Positions 22,436-36,914 of a stretch of DNA of 64,000 nt are shown in pieces (position 1 is the stretch's first letter; the number at the start of each line of letters is the position of its first letter). The notes under the pieces were generated by a model. It worked only from the letters and a program-made list of their open reading frames with translations. It ran no database searches and was not told the DNA's origin. Origin of the DNA: Diabrotica undecimpunctata (Eukaryota; Arthropoda; Insecta; Coleoptera; Chrysomelidae); the NCBI RefSeq assembly GCF_040954645.1, contig NC_092806.1, forward strand, positions 80,927,943 to 80,991,942. Reading direction: 5' to 3'. A program made the translations under genes and the position numbers.

Positions 22436-22514
22436 GTCTAGTGGTCTCTCTCTGCTACTGAGGGTGTTGCTGGCGTGGACTGTATAGGCTCTCTCAAACT
22501 TCCTTGAAGTATTC

Positions 22515-22532
22515 TGTTTCTCGATAGGACCA
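22515..22532 (-). promoter_or_regulatory. candidate primer-binding site of the BEL element
   Basis: Directly after the 5' LTR, the element sense begins TGGTCCTATCGAGAAACA. The starting TGG fits pairing with a tRNA 3' CCA. I cannot name the tRNA. Confidence 0.5.
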
Positions 22533-22998
22533 TGAACAAATTCCCCTTCGTTGGCTCAGTGAAGATGTTCGTTCTGTTGTAATGGAAACACCAAATAATA
22601 GTAGCAGAGTTTATTGTTGAGACGTACACTATGGGTGTAGACCCGGGATTACTTTGAGTAGAGACTGATGAAGTTGATCGTTGAAGACTATATGTTCGTT
22701 GAGTGAATATTGATTGAATGCTTTCTAGTCAAGAGATATTAGTTTTATATAAATTCTATTTGGGTCAATATTTTTCGCGTACCTAGCGTGATATGTGTAT
22801 TTAATTTATGTAAATTGTTTAACTTTGTCAGTACTTTTGACTGATGTCCAAATTATTATTTATAATTGACCAAATGTGTATGTAACCTAATTAACTACGT
22901 GTGTGTATTTAATAACAAATAGATTCATTCGGTCTACTGGGTGATAAAATTATACTGTCCAATTTCGGATATGAATTATGAAGATTTGATATTGGACA
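22533..22998 (-). repeat. 5' LTR of the BEL/Pao element
   Basis: 466 bp, one base longer than the 3' copy, otherwise nearly identical. It ends at the right with CA (plus strand) followed by the CATTC duplication. Confidence 0.95.
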
Positions 22999-23003
22999 CA
23001 TTC
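22999..23003. repeat. target-site duplication CATTC (right)
   Basis: Matches 13401-13405. Confidence 0.92.
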
Positions 23004-24079
23004 TTATTAAATGTATAATCTAATATGTAAGTCTGTTTATGTTTTACATACTTAGAAAACACTGAACAGCCAAATATTTATTATTTTATGTACTAGGTTC
23101 TAAAAAAAAGTGTACTCAAAACGAATAAAGATTATCTACAAAGTATTTTATTCCAGTTTAATATGAAAGCATCAGATATAAAATATTATAAAAATTTCAT
23201 CAAAGGTGCAAATTTGAGATAAAAACCAAAAATGATATAATATTTAGTGAAATCTAAATATCTTAGAATAGCTGTATCGAGCGAGGACGAGGTTGTTGAT
23301 GAGGAAAAAAAAGACCTATCGCTGGGTAAGTGAGAAAGCAATTGGCAAAAGCAAAGAGCACTTTAATTACAATCAATGAAATATGCATTACAACCTATCA
23401 TGATACACATATATTCGTACCGCAGAAACAAGACAATTAATAAACACGTTAAGAGAATCGTAATAATAACCAAAATTTAAGTTTCAATACATAGAAGAAA
23501 TAATAATATACAGAAGATACACAGGATAAACAACATTAAAATAGCTGCAAGAAAGAGAAAATAATGAATTAATCATATTAATGTAGAATAGCAGAGGACA
23601 AAGTGATTCAAAAAATGCTGTACTCTAGAAAGAAGATAGAATAGATTAAAAAAAATAAAGGCATAAACATGTATTTTCCTACTTTTTTAATATTAAAAAT
23701 ACGTAAATAAAACCTTGAATTAAAATGTGACCTTTGATATCTGTGATAAACTCATCACTTGAACAGTGGCGCTGATGTATGTATGTATTTTTTACACTTA
23801 TTTTAACTGTTTATTTTCTTATTATCTATATATGAGTTGTGACCGTTATCACAAACTTATTTATTTTCCACAAAGAGGCTCTTCAATACCTAAAATTATT
23901 ACTACACAAATCTGATTCGAAATATCGTCAAAAAGTAATACAGAGCATGTAAAATTTAAATTTTTAATAAAAAGTAAAAGATTAGGCATTACTTATGGGG
24001 TTCAAAGAACGAGCCTTTACGAAGATTGAAGTACTAATAAGACTACCGTAATCGGGCATACCCCGGGTAATGATTACTT
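23004..24079. other. gene-free repeat sequence, right flank of the BEL element
   Basis: 23740-24000 matches 39010-39290 in direct orientation (shared atatgagttgt, cacaaagag, ctgattcgaaatatcg-like blocks). No coding region supported. Confidence 0.6.
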
Positions 24080-25340
24080 AATTAATCGGCTAATTCTTCA
24101 GTCACCCCTTTAATATGATTTTGTCAAATTGGTCCTTTTTAGGACCAACTATTCTTATAACTATGTCTATAACTGTTAAGGGCATATCTAGAGATAAAGG
24201 AACTTTAATTTACTTAAACTTATCAGACATATGCGCTAAACACGAATCTGGCGTATTTCTAGTGCAGAAGACACATATAGGGCCTAACCTGGGGTATTTG
24301 GTATTAAGCTGATTGCTGAAAACCATATTATAGATATAGACATGCTATCTTTGTCGGAAAAGAAGCAAAGAAAAACTTAAAGTAAGAAAGGCAAAACCAG
24401 TCAGCTGAGAGAACCTTTCAACGATATTGAGCTTGGATCCACCATCTACATATTAAATGAAAAATAATGCAACTACCGACATTGAGGATCTGAACACAAA
24501 GCTAATTACGAAATCTGGAACAAAAACACTACAATGGATTATCCGGATGATGAACAACTATATTCAAATTATGCAGATACCCAAAGTCTATAGACAAGCC
24601 AAAGTTGTTACCTTGCTTAAACCTGGCAACAACTCCAACGACCACAAAAATTATCGGCGAATATATTTATTTTGTCAGCTATTCAAAATATTTTTACACA
24701 AGATCATTAATATTATTTCATCGATATTAGAAAAAAACTCTAATTAAAAGACCAAAGTTGCTGTAGATAGTAAAGATCATGTACATCACAAATATAAAAT
24801 CTTACCCAACACAGCAAAGATGGGTACGAAAAATATCGGGTATCAGGGGTGGTATTTTTCAATATAAATGCCGCTTACGACACCTTAAATTACAGGATAT
24901 ATCTCCAAAAACTATATGATATCCCCTTAGATAACTAACCCATTTGTATTATCTGCGTATGCCTACACAACAGAATATTTTTCATATCACTCAATGGTAT
25001 TGTAAGAATAGCAGATGAAGAACGGTCTCGCTTGGGGTAGCATAAAGACACCTACACTGTATAACATTTACACAAACGATCAACCCATACCGGTAGATAC
25101 TAATTTTCTTAAAATTAGTATCTACCGGTATGGGTTGGAAATTGTTAATTAAATAACGATTTCCCTAACATATACGTTTCACAAAACTGAACATCCAGTA
25201 ATGTCATAAAATCGTTGAACTATAGACTTCCTATAAATTCCTTGAAAATAGTTTGTATCGCACGTGGTCATTCACAGATCATTGTTTAAAACTAAAAGGT
25301 AAATTAAGGACCAGAATTAGTATTCTTCGCAAGCTTTTTA
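24080..25340 (+). pseudogene. decayed LINE (endonuclease start plus RT blocks)
   Basis: 24115-24312 gives ITVKGISRDKGTLIYLNLSD and FLVQKTHIGPN, the opening of an apurinic-type LINE endonuclease (compare N..GIS..K...L...C....CDVLLVQETHRGP in insect LINEs). 24457-24747 gives MMNNYIQIMQIPKVYRQAKV and VTLLKPGNNSNDHKNYRRIY, RT finger motifs. Further on, a block corresponding to AYDTLNYR, then the GL.WGS region near 25020-25045 and a decayed ADD region follow in other frames. Many stops; dead. The same element is at 1480-2770 (minus), 29390-29910 and 39330-40650. Confidence 0.7.
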
Positions 25341-26269
25341 GCTAAAAATGAGGCGCACGTCCTTCCGCCCTACAAATTAAGCATTCTTTCTTGTTGTACA
25401 CACTACTACCCATTTTAACACAAAAATATCTATTGTAGCACTTAACCATATTTATTTTGAGATAACCTTCTATCGAGATATCATATGTACTACACAAATA
25501 AGACCAGAACTAAAATAATAAAAAAACTTTATACAAGATATCGCAGAACATTTGATGAAATAAAAGCAGTTTTTATTAATCGGATGCTTACATAAAACGT
25601 ACAAAGACACACTTACGTAAACAAAATATATTACGAAATTTCTGTAATTAAGAAAACATCGACTTCGGCATTGAACTAAGAAAATTATATTAAATAAAAA
25701 AATAACGTTTTTAAAAATACAGAGAAAATAAAATTTTCTATTCAAGTGACCATTCCATTAAATAACAAGCCCAAGTTCTTTTGTATCTGTATACCTGTTT
25801 TTTAAAAAACCAGTTCTGTTCTATTAGTCCGTAGTAATACCAGGTAATCGGATATCCTCTGTTACACAGTGTAATGCTTATGACATTACACTGTCTACAA
25901 AGAGGAGATAAAAATAAGGAGCCCATATATACCGTTTAGGGTATATGTTGAAAATATACGGTATAATCGCACAGTTGCCAAACTCTCAGAGCTTACTTAA
26001 ACCGATAAACTTATGGTTCAAATATACAATGAAGAAGATCTGAACGACCCCTATAATATATACACATGAACTAAACGATATACATTTATGATATAGGGGT
26101 ACTTATAAGCTCCAAAAAATTTTTATAAATTATTAAACTCTACATGTTGACGCATCGACAGAACCAATATTATGGAATGGTCAAGTGAGCTCCGTATATT
26201 GGTGTCCACTTGACCACTGAGCTCACTTGAACCTGAATTTTAACATGGGCGGAGTCCACTTTATGCCGT
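25341..26269. repeat. module copied at 41280-42060
   Basis: Shared blocks include cacaaaaatatctattgta/taag, cagttgccaaactctcagag-like, gatctgaacgacccctata and caatattatggaatggtca, and both copies end with ggcggagtccactttatgcc next to an AT run. Minus frames 25470-25745 and 25738-25926 are not preserved in the other copy, so no gene is called. Confidence 0.75.

Positions 26270-28291
<2,022 letters not shown>

Positions 28292-28377
<86 letters not shown>
28292..28377. repeat. (AT)n run at the inner edge of the right arm
   Basis: Uninterrupted AT repeat of about 85 bp, followed by catctagcggtt, the same border block seen at 10430-10446 (inverted) and 11057. Confidence 0.97.
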
Positions 28378-28381
<4 letters not shown>

Positions 28382-29389
28382 TAGCGGTTAATGTAAGCTC
28401 CGTTCTAAAACGGTATTATACTAACTCCAGGCGAATATACACCGTGTATATTATTATCTGGGTAGCGCTTTATGTGGACTCCGACCAACACGTCGGATTA
28501 AGTGGACTCCGTAATAGGTTAAAACACTTTTGGGATCCGTGTACATTTCTTTGCGTACACAACTAAACTCCTCCGATGTTGCCAATAATTTGATTAGTCG
28601 TAGATTTTTAAATTTTACAGCAGGTACGTTTTGGATCTTCAAATTTATTTAAATATCAATTAATTTAGTCATCGAGAAATTTCACAAATACGTACTTGGT
28701 TATTGTAGTTAAATATTTTATGGTGGTAATTTATATTACTTGCTTTAATTATAGATAAACTTAAATTAGTGTCTATTATAAACTTTGAAAAGGCAAGGGT
28801 TCATTTTTATGTACTAGTATTTTTTTAATGCATTGGCACTGAAACATTTATTATATTATAAATGTACGTTCCGATGTTTCGATTGCTACAGTTTATGACG
28901 AATAAAATATTTGTTTCATGGAGTAGTAAAATTTGAATTATAACAATTTATAAATCATTCTTAAAATTCCAATTTTTTACTGTCTAATTTCAGTATTTCG
29001 ATTTTTAAATGTAGGGAATTCAATATCCCATATACTATATTTTAGATACACATAAATACATAGATACACTTATGGCAGATACTAAAAGAAGAAATATTTC
29101 GGTACCTTAGTGTAACTTGATTCTCGGCAACATATCTATTACAATTACATATAATATGTTCGGTCTTATTGTTTTAAATGCTTTGTGATTGTACAAACTA
29201 TCATTATTTCAACTTTAAATAATTGTGTTTTTGTATCTTTCACTGTCAGGCATATCAAAATTTAATATTTAATTTAGAAGTAAATGTATATATAATATTC
29301 TTTTTTTTGTCATTTGGTTTAAATATAGATCACTGATATTCTTCTTGCTTATTTATTTTTATTCGTAATACTTATTAACGTACTTAATA

Positions 29390-29910
29390 ACGTACCCGTT
29401 TTTGCAAAAAGCAACAACGGGTACAAAAGATATCGGGTATCAGGGGTGGTATTTGTCAATCTAAATGCCACTTACGACATATTAAATTAGAGGACATTTC
29501 TCCAAAACTGTATGACATCGCCTTAGATAAAAACATCACGTGTTTTATCCGCGTATATCTACAGAACAGAAAATTTTTCGTATCATTCAATGGTAAGATG
29601 AAGAACGCAGATGAATGGTCTCGCTTGGGGTAGCGTAATGGCACCTACACTGTATTACATTTACACAAATGATTAACCGATACCAGTAGATACTAGGACT
29701 TTCATGTAGACGATACATTGCACAACCAAAACTTTTGTTGCTGAAGTGAAAAAAAATCTAAATGATGCCTTAAATATAATAAAAATAAACTACGAATTAA
29801 TTTTAAGCAAACCCCGAAAAATCTTAGGAGCGCTCCTTTAATTTGTCTAAGACAGGCGCTTTCACAAAACTGAATATCTAATCTAATATAAATCTAATAT
29901 AATCTATAAT
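29390..29910 (+). pseudogene. decayed LINE RT fragment
   Basis: Contains the same RT block as 24800-25080 and 40000-40250: tatcgggtatcaggggtggt, then the AYDT-equivalent and the GL.WG region near 29620. Stops in all frames. The minus frame 29456-29644 is its antisense shadow. Confidence 0.6.
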
Positions 29911-29989
29911 CAAATAAAAATACCTTTTTTTTTTAAACGCATCTACCACGCAGAGGCATTAGCGTATTTAGATTAATGTTACACTTGAT

Positions 29990-31180
29990 ACAAATAGTGT
30001 ATATATATTAGTTTACAATTAATAATAATAATATGTATGTGTATTACAATGTATGTTTTAAATCTTATGAAGAAGTTGACAGTCTTTAAGATAAGAAATT
30101 ATTCTTTGGGTATCTGTATTTTCTTCTAGGGCAGTTGGGTATGCTATATTTGATTCGTTCACTGTTATATTTAGGACACTGTATTAAAAAATGTTTTACC
30201 GTTAGAACATGGTTGCACACTTCACAAACTGGTTTATTTTTGCGCTGTAGTAAATAGCCATGAGTAAGTCGTGTCTGGCCGATACGGAGACGGGTGTCAT
30301 CAGGTGCCACCAATCACGCACCTCGATGTGCATCGCCCTTCCTTCTGGAACTTATAATTAAATTTAATTGGTTGAGAAATGAAAAAGTTTCATATAAAAG
30401 TTAATTTATCTTTAAATATGGGACATTTTCGGATCTCAAGTCAGTATGGTTTTACCCGTCTGGGGTAGCTCCCTAGAGCACTTTTCTCGAAGGGCTCTGC
30501 GAATTTTCTAAGACTCTGAAGCTGAGTTTTTTTCTTCTTAGAAAACCTGTGTTTTATTTCTACAGAAGTAAATAAACCATAAAGGCATTGTTTTTTTCAA
30601 GACAATGCCATAATAAGGGCGTACCGGCTAACTACGCAATATTGCAACATATTGCGCAATAGTTTGAGACATTAATAAACATGGAAACTTGCACCAAGAT
30701 GCTATCGATTTTTCATACGTTTATTAATTATACCGGAGACGACACGGGTAAGCATCACATGCTCTCTTCTTTTTTTTACTTTTGGTTTCCAAAGATATGG
30801 ATGTTTGTTAACTTCGTATAGCCTTAATGGAGTGTTGTTCCAAGTTTGTTGCTATTTTTTATTATTTTTTGTTTTAAGTATGGTTTTAAATCGTTTTGTA
30901 CCATTATGTTACTTTCTTCGGACATCAGGTTAGTTGGTGCGTTTTTAGCTAGTTTATCTACAACTTCGTTACCTTCAATTCTGACATGAGAAGGCACCCA
31001 TAAAAAATGAACTTGGATGTTCTTATTTGAAATGTTTTTAAGTTCTTTTTTAATAAGAAGTAGAAGGGGGTTGTCTTTTTAGAATTGCTAATAATTCAGC
31101 CGAAAAGATGGTTGTAATTGACGACAACTTGAAACTAACTGAGATAGGTTTGTTAGACTGATGTCGATAGCCGGAATAGA
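29990..31180 (-). pseudogene. LINE 3' end with RNase H domain (I/R1/Jockey-type)
   Basis: Minus strand, in pieces. TTIFSAELLAIL (31050-31110) and VHFLWVPSHVRIEGNEVVDK followed by LAKNAP (30930-31020) are RNase H motifs. TRLRIGQTRLTHGYLLQRK, then CEVCNHVLTVKHFLIQCPKY (30313-30150) is the C-terminal zinc-like tail usual in LINEs that carry RNase H. The frame is broken between the blocks. The left arm has no counterpart here, so this LINE entered the right arm after the arms duplicated. Confidence 0.72.
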
Positions 31181-31429
31181 TATTGTCCGTGGCGCAGGGT
31201 TGCGGATTGAGGAGGTATCATAAGTTTTTGGAAATTGAAAATTTAATTTGGATAAGTATGAGCGTATACGAAAGTAAAAAGGATGATCAATTTGATGTGT
31301 TTGAAAATTTATTTGTAAATCGATCAGCAAAAACGTTATGCAGAACTGGATTATTTCGGTTTCATGACACCGCTGCTGCATATGTTAGGCTTATCGGAAA
31401 ATATGAATTTTACTACAACGAAATATAAA

Positions 31430-33059
31430 CAATTTATGAAAATTTGATTATTTGAAGGAAAAAAATGTCAAATTAGGCTAGAGCAATAACTGAAACAAAA
31501 GAATCAAGTGGAAATAATGTCGAATTAATTTGAAAAATTATAATACCTACATAAAAACAAAAATAAAAGAGGCTCTTTGAGAAAGAAAAATAGACACACT
31601 TTATTAAAAGAGGTAAAAGTAAAATGCTAAGAAAAAAAATGCTTATATAAAATGAAGACCTAAAAGTCCGCCGGAGGGTTTGAAACAGATGTGAAAGAGG
31701 TCAAAAACCAAATCAAAGAATTGATTGAGATTAAGTACATCCCTAGAGAAGAATGAATAACATATCTCAGATAAATAAACGGAACAACAGAAACTGAGTA
31801 TACACTTGTAACTCCAGAAATATCATTAAATTAATTAACGCAAATCGTACGAACTGAAATACAGGAATTCATCACACAGTTAAGAACCCAAACGAAAAAA
31901 ATACAGTAGAGTATAACTACTTTTGTACTCTAGCATTATGGTAAGAAGTTAAAAATATAAATACCTACATAATTATATTACCGAAAAGTTAATAAAAACT
32001 TCTGTTCGTTAGCGGCAAGAGAAAGCGTATATCAGAATGTATTATGAAAAATTTTGTTAATAATACAGTATGCAATATAATATAATGACAAGAATACTTT
32101 TATATCTTTCCTTATGGCATATTTTTAAAACAAAGCTTCTATACTGGCATTGTATTACTTTTTCTCTCTACAGTAAAATGCTGAGGTGAGCGTCACGGAA
32201 CTAGCGCCACAAGATGGCGTCGTGAAGGGTAGCTTCATAGAATAGCGGCTCTTGGCATCGATTCACTACTCTTGATCAATTCGTTTTTAGTCATCATATT
32301 ATATTTACTCTAAAAATAACTAACAAAATATAGACATTAAATGAGAAGTAAAAATTAAAAGAATAATATGTCACTAAAAGACTTGATTTGTAACGATTAT
32401 CAAAATTTAATAAAAGTCATAAATGTCATCCGGTTAATAACAACATTAAATCGTCTGTCAATAAAAAATGTGAAGAACAATTGGACAACACATAGTTTGG
32501 ATTTAGAGGTGGATTGGGAACAAAAGAGGAATTGTGCGCAATGGTGGTACTATTACAAAAATGAAGAGATTATAATGAAAGCGTATTCTTATCTAATATA
32601 GATTTTCAAAAGTATTTGACACAGTTTAACCTGGTAAGCCCATACATGCATTAAAACACATAAACCTAGATACCAAGATATTAATTTAATAAAAAATCTA
32701 CTAAAATCAAACAGCGGTCATGCGGGTGAAAGATGAGACAAATCAAGCAGAAATTCAAAAAGGAGTCAGCCAGAGATGTTTGTTGTGATGTGAAATGTCA
32801 CCACAATTATTTAATGTGTACTCCCAACTACTATTTTAGGAGACACTATGGGAGAGAAGTAAGGAATGGAGTGAGCATCATTAATAACAAAAAATTTGCA
32901 TACTAAACCCCAATTATGACAGAAAATATAGATGATTTACAAATTCTTATATAAATCATTAACAGATAAAGCAAAAAGATAGGACTAAACTAAACAGATA
33001 AAAGTCAATGTTTACAAATAAGAAATTGAGTATGGTTATTAGATTGAGATCGTCGAATG
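31430..33059. other. gene-free part of the right arm
   Basis: Inverse match of 7450-8510. It includes 32180-32275, which carries cgtcacggaactagcgccac and is well conserved in the left copy at 7660-7750. The frame 32368-32601 is not retained in the left copy. Nothing else recognised. Confidence 0.6.
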
Positions 33060-33345
33060 TTATGTATGGTTGCAACTGCTCTATGGGGTAGAAGCTTGGA
33101 CCCTGAAAGCCAAATCTGTAAACAAATTAAAGGCATTCGAAATGTGGCTATATAGGCGTATTCTTAAAATTCCTTGGACTGTAAAAGTCTCAAACGAATT
33201 GTCTATCTGGACATCGTATCTGTGCCACATAGTTCCAAACGATAAATACTCTCTTCTACGCGTCATCATGCAAGGAAGAGTAGAGGGAAGAAAAGTCTTG
33301 AGAAGAAAGACAAAATCTTTAAATCTCAAAAAGAATATCTAAAGT
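33060..33345 (+). pseudogene. LINE ORF2 C-terminal remnant
   Basis: Frame 33070-33342 reads LLYGVEAWTLKAKSVNKLKA, then FEMWLYRRILKIPWTVKVSN and YSLLRVIMQGRVEGRKVL, the well-known C-terminal region of RTE/CR1-like LINE ORF2 proteins (YG.E.W.L...K..AFEMW.YRRIL.IPW). A deletion follows the SNE block. The left arm holds the inverted copy at 7180-7435. Confidence 0.75.
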
Positions 33346-34089
33346 CAAATTTAACACGATTTCAAGCCTTGTAGTGAAATTTTGTTTCTTATTACAATAC
33401 CGGATCCTGGAAAATTTTAAATACATTAAATTAAATCTCTCGTAAATTATAAAGCCTATTCTTAGATTAAAATAACAGACTTCTTAGTATTATGATATGT
33501 AGTATTGTGATAATGTATAGGTGTCAGTATTCTTTTAAAAGAGATTTATAGATTGGTATATAAATTTCACGGTCATATTTCATACGGTTTTATCTTTCAT
33601 ACAAACATTAAAAACCTTAAAAAGTTTTATTTTACATACAATTAGCACGTTGGCTCTGAAAATGACCTATAAATATGCATTGTTAAAAATCGTATAGATT
33701 TATCAATTTAAAATGTTCTTTGTCGTCTTGATTATTTATCTCAATTCGTTCCTAATTAAGCACATGTTGTCCACAAGGTATCTCTCTCATTTTTTAATTA
33801 CTACTTTTTTTTACCTTTTTGCCATAGTTTTCCTCATTTTCTTTTCTTTATTCATATCGATTTCACTCACAACGAATATTGGGTAGTTTATTGTTTCATG
33901 AAACTTTCTCCTTATATGTCCGTATCATACAAGTTGTCTAGTTATTATAGCGTATATAATGTCGTATGTTAATTCCATTTTATTTAACAACAAAATACTA
34001 AAAACTTTGTTTTCAAAACTTTCACCCAATTAATTGTATCTTATCACTACAGCTGTTTCGGCAGAGTGCCTTTTTCAAGTCTCAAGTTT

Positions 34090-35335
34090 CTCGAATCCAT
34101 CAATCATCTATTTTATTTCTTATCAAGATTTTGAAGCAGCTGTACTCCATTAGTCCATTTTTGTTGCTTTTTGTCACTGTTTCTTTTTTTTTTCTTTATT
34201 GTCATCATTACGTAGCGCTACAACACTGAGTGGGTCTTCGCTAACTACAACTTTTTTCCAAGTTGATCGATTTTCCACGAATCTTCAATGAAATGTTAAT
34301 TTTCTAAGATATGATTGGATGTTTTCTCTCCATTGTATACTGAGACACCCAAGTGGCATTCTTCTGTGCTAAGTTTCTTCCATACCAGTTTTACAAGTTT
34401 GACATCTTGGCGTCTATGCATGTGTCCGATCTACCTTAAGCGATTTATTTTCCTGAACAATATCGTTATAAGAGCTTTCTTTATTCAGTATATGTTCTTA
34501 TTCTATACGGATTTGTAGTGATATAATAATGAGGTTAAAAAATTTTAGAAGAATTATGCTCTGTATTTCTTTAGTGACATTATTATTAACCGTGATTATT
34601 GATCTAAGATATTTAAAGTATTCCATACTTTCGAAATTAAAGTTGTTGACTTTATTATTTTATCTAGATGTATTTAATTGGTCTCTTCTTTTGATTCGCT
34701 TGTATTTGGTTTTCATTTTGTTGATTTTAAGTGAAACATTTTTCGTACTCTCTTCACTTTGTTAATGTCGTTTGCGGACGGGAGAGAGTTTCTTATGAAA
34801 TCAATATCATTAGCATATGCTAGGAGTGCTTTGTACCTTGGTCCATTAATGGATTGCATCTTAAATATGCGTTATTTCTATTTTAGTAAGCTGTTCATAA
34901 ATTTTTTGAATATTTAAATCGAGAATCTGTATTTATTCGACTGTTTTATAACACAGTTTCTTGGCGCCTATTTTAATCTCTGTTTTTTTGGTTCGGTTAT
35001 CATTATTACAAAGATTTTTCGGGATATCGACATAGGGAACTCGATGGTATGTCCTTAACGTTTCCATAACCAACGTTCGAATATTTGTCTTACTGTAAAG
35101 TCATGACGATTTTACTAGGAAATATAGTGGTATTTAATAATATTAAAGTTTAAGCAACAATTCCTATATGCCTTAACTTGGTACTGATATCTCTGCTCCC
35201 CGATCCCAGGTAGCAGTCAAGAAAACATTAAAACTGCTACACTCATGTTTCCTATTATCCAACGATTAGCCAGTCCAGGACTATACGCCTTATTATAGTA
35301 CTGATATTGCTTCTGCCCCTCATAAGTGAATCCCC
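34090..35335. repeat. first copy of a tandem duplication within the right arm
   Basis: Begins near cttatcaagattttgaagca and runs to the gtccaggactatacgcctta block near 35275-35295. The same series of blocks starts again at about 35340. It includes a decayed minus-strand LINE tail at 34100-34440. Frames 34315-34518 and 34529-34765 are not kept in the second copy. Confidence 0.7.
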
Positions 35336-35365
35336 CTCATCCATTGTATTTCTTATACTTTCATT

Positions 35366-35700
35366 TCAATCCCTTCCAATCAAGATTTTGAAGCAGCTTT
35401 GCTCCATTAGTCCATTTTTGTTGCTTTTTGTCACTGTTTCTCCTTTCTCTTTATCATCATCGTTACGTAGCGCTATAACATTGGGTGAGTCTTCGCTAAC
35501 TTTTCTCCAAGTTGGTCGATTTTCCACGAATCTGTAATCAAACGAAATGTTAATTTTTTGAGATATGATTGGAAGTTTTCTCTCCATTGCATACTGAGAC
35601 GCCCAAGTGGCATTCTTCTGTGCTAACTTCCTTCCATACCAGATTTACAAGTTTGACATCTTGACGTCTATGCATGTGTCCGATCTACCTTAAGCGATTT
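35366..35700 (-). pseudogene. LINE ORF2 C-terminal remnant (inverse of 6165-6525)
   Basis: Same decayed LINE tail as at 6165-6525, here on the minus strand. The off-frame 73-codon stretch 35587-35366 differs from the left copy at only about six residues. Confidence 0.55.
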
Positions 35701-35921
35701 ATTTTCCTGAACAATATCGGTATAAGAGCTTTCTTTATTCAGTATATGTTCTTATTCTATACGGATTGGTAAGCGATATGATAATGAGGTTAAAACATTT
35801 TTTTTATTATTTTTCTTTCATATATTCGTAGTTCTTTCCTATTTTGTCTATGATTCGCATCCATGTATTAAAATAGGTCTAAAGTTTGAATTATGCTCTG
35901 TGATTCTTTAGTGGCATTATT

Positions 35922-36914
35922 GAAGTTATATTTCTATAGGCACGGTCGGCGTTGGAAATTTGCACGGGAGTGAATCTGTGAAACCATTACATATGTAAGA
36001 TAATGAGTAAGAGAGAGACATAAGATATATTTTCTCTCTCTTCCTACCTCGGGAATAAAAATGTTCCTTTTGTATATATATTTAATATTATAAATATATT
36101 ATATTATATTATATAATGTTATATACTTATATAATATAATATATATTAATATTATTATTTATGTGATATGTTTTTGTATTATTTATTAAATGTTCATAAT
36201 TATTTTAGGCTTTTGCATTTCAAAATAATCACTGTATGACAGACAACTGTCAATTTTGAAATCCGTTAGTATCATGTCTAATTGGCAAATCTTTTACGTG
36301 TTTGGTTCATACGCTGGTGTACGTGAGTTGGAATCCCAATATGAATTTCTTTTTTTATTTTTGAAATATTTAAAAACCTCACGTTAATGTTATTAAATAT
36401 ATGTAATATACGCAAAAATGCTAAATATTAAAATTAAATGAAAATTTACAACATAATCCGAGTTGTTGGTTTTTTATTTTTATCTTCGTAAAGTAAGTTA
36501 TGTATATTGGCAGTTTTAAATACTTATGAATATTGCATTTTAATTTGTATTGTATTATTATATTGAATTATGTTGCAGTGTATTGTATTGTAATTTTTAT
36601 ATTAATAACAAAATAAACAATGCATTTTACTGCAGAGTATGCGTAAAAAAATTTTTTTGCATTCAACTCCTTTTATACATATATGAAAATAAAAATATAT
36701 ATTTTCATTAAAATATTGATACAATCCTTCATTTACTATACTCCTATTACAGGTCAAATGTTTATATACAGCAAACGATGCACCATATACCTATATACCT
36801 AATTATTTTTCTCTTTCTGCTCTCTCTTACCTATAGCATTAAATATGTAATGATTCTGCAGATTGACTCCCATATAAATTTGTAACGGCGAACGCGTGTA
36901 TAGAAGTATAACTT
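35922..36914. mobile_element. non-autonomous TIR element (MITE-like)
   Basis: Left end GAAGTTATATTTCTATAGGC; the right end is its imperfect reverse complement (GTATAGAAGTATAACTTC). The match extends inward through CGGTCGGCGTT / AACGGCGAACG and GGGAGTGAATCTG / CAGATTGACTCCC, about 80-100 bp in all. The interior is AT-rich with no ORF. About 40 extra bases follow on the right (36915-36956), with a perfect hairpin ggcagtcc-cact-ggactgcc and a T run. The first tandem copy (34560-34590) shows the uninterrupted target attattattaacc. Superfamily not identified. Confidence 0.7.

Larger units (their letters stand above)
13406..22998 (-). mobile_element. complete BEL/Pao LTR retrotransposon with env-like ORF
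   Basis: A 9593-bp element on the minus strand with order 5' LTR (22533-22998), leader with tandem repeats, gag-protease, pol, env-like frame and 3' LTR (13406-13870). The LTRs begin TG and end CA in the element sense, differ by about one substitution and one indel, and are flanked by CATTC on both sides. All three large frames are open. Near-identical LTRs plus intact frames mean a recent insertion that may still be mobile. No convincing polypurine tract is seen next to the 3' LTR: the element-sense sequence just upstream is ccgattccgcagta. Family assignment rests on the Pao-type RT, the A17-like region, the C-terminal integrase and the gag-fused aspartic protease. Confidence 0.95.

Noticed and set aside
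21940..22461. Plus-strand repetitive protein of 173 (or 162) residues
   Set aside because: It is antisense to the BEL element and arises because the 18-bp unit is a multiple of three; several frames are open at once, with no independent sign of coding.
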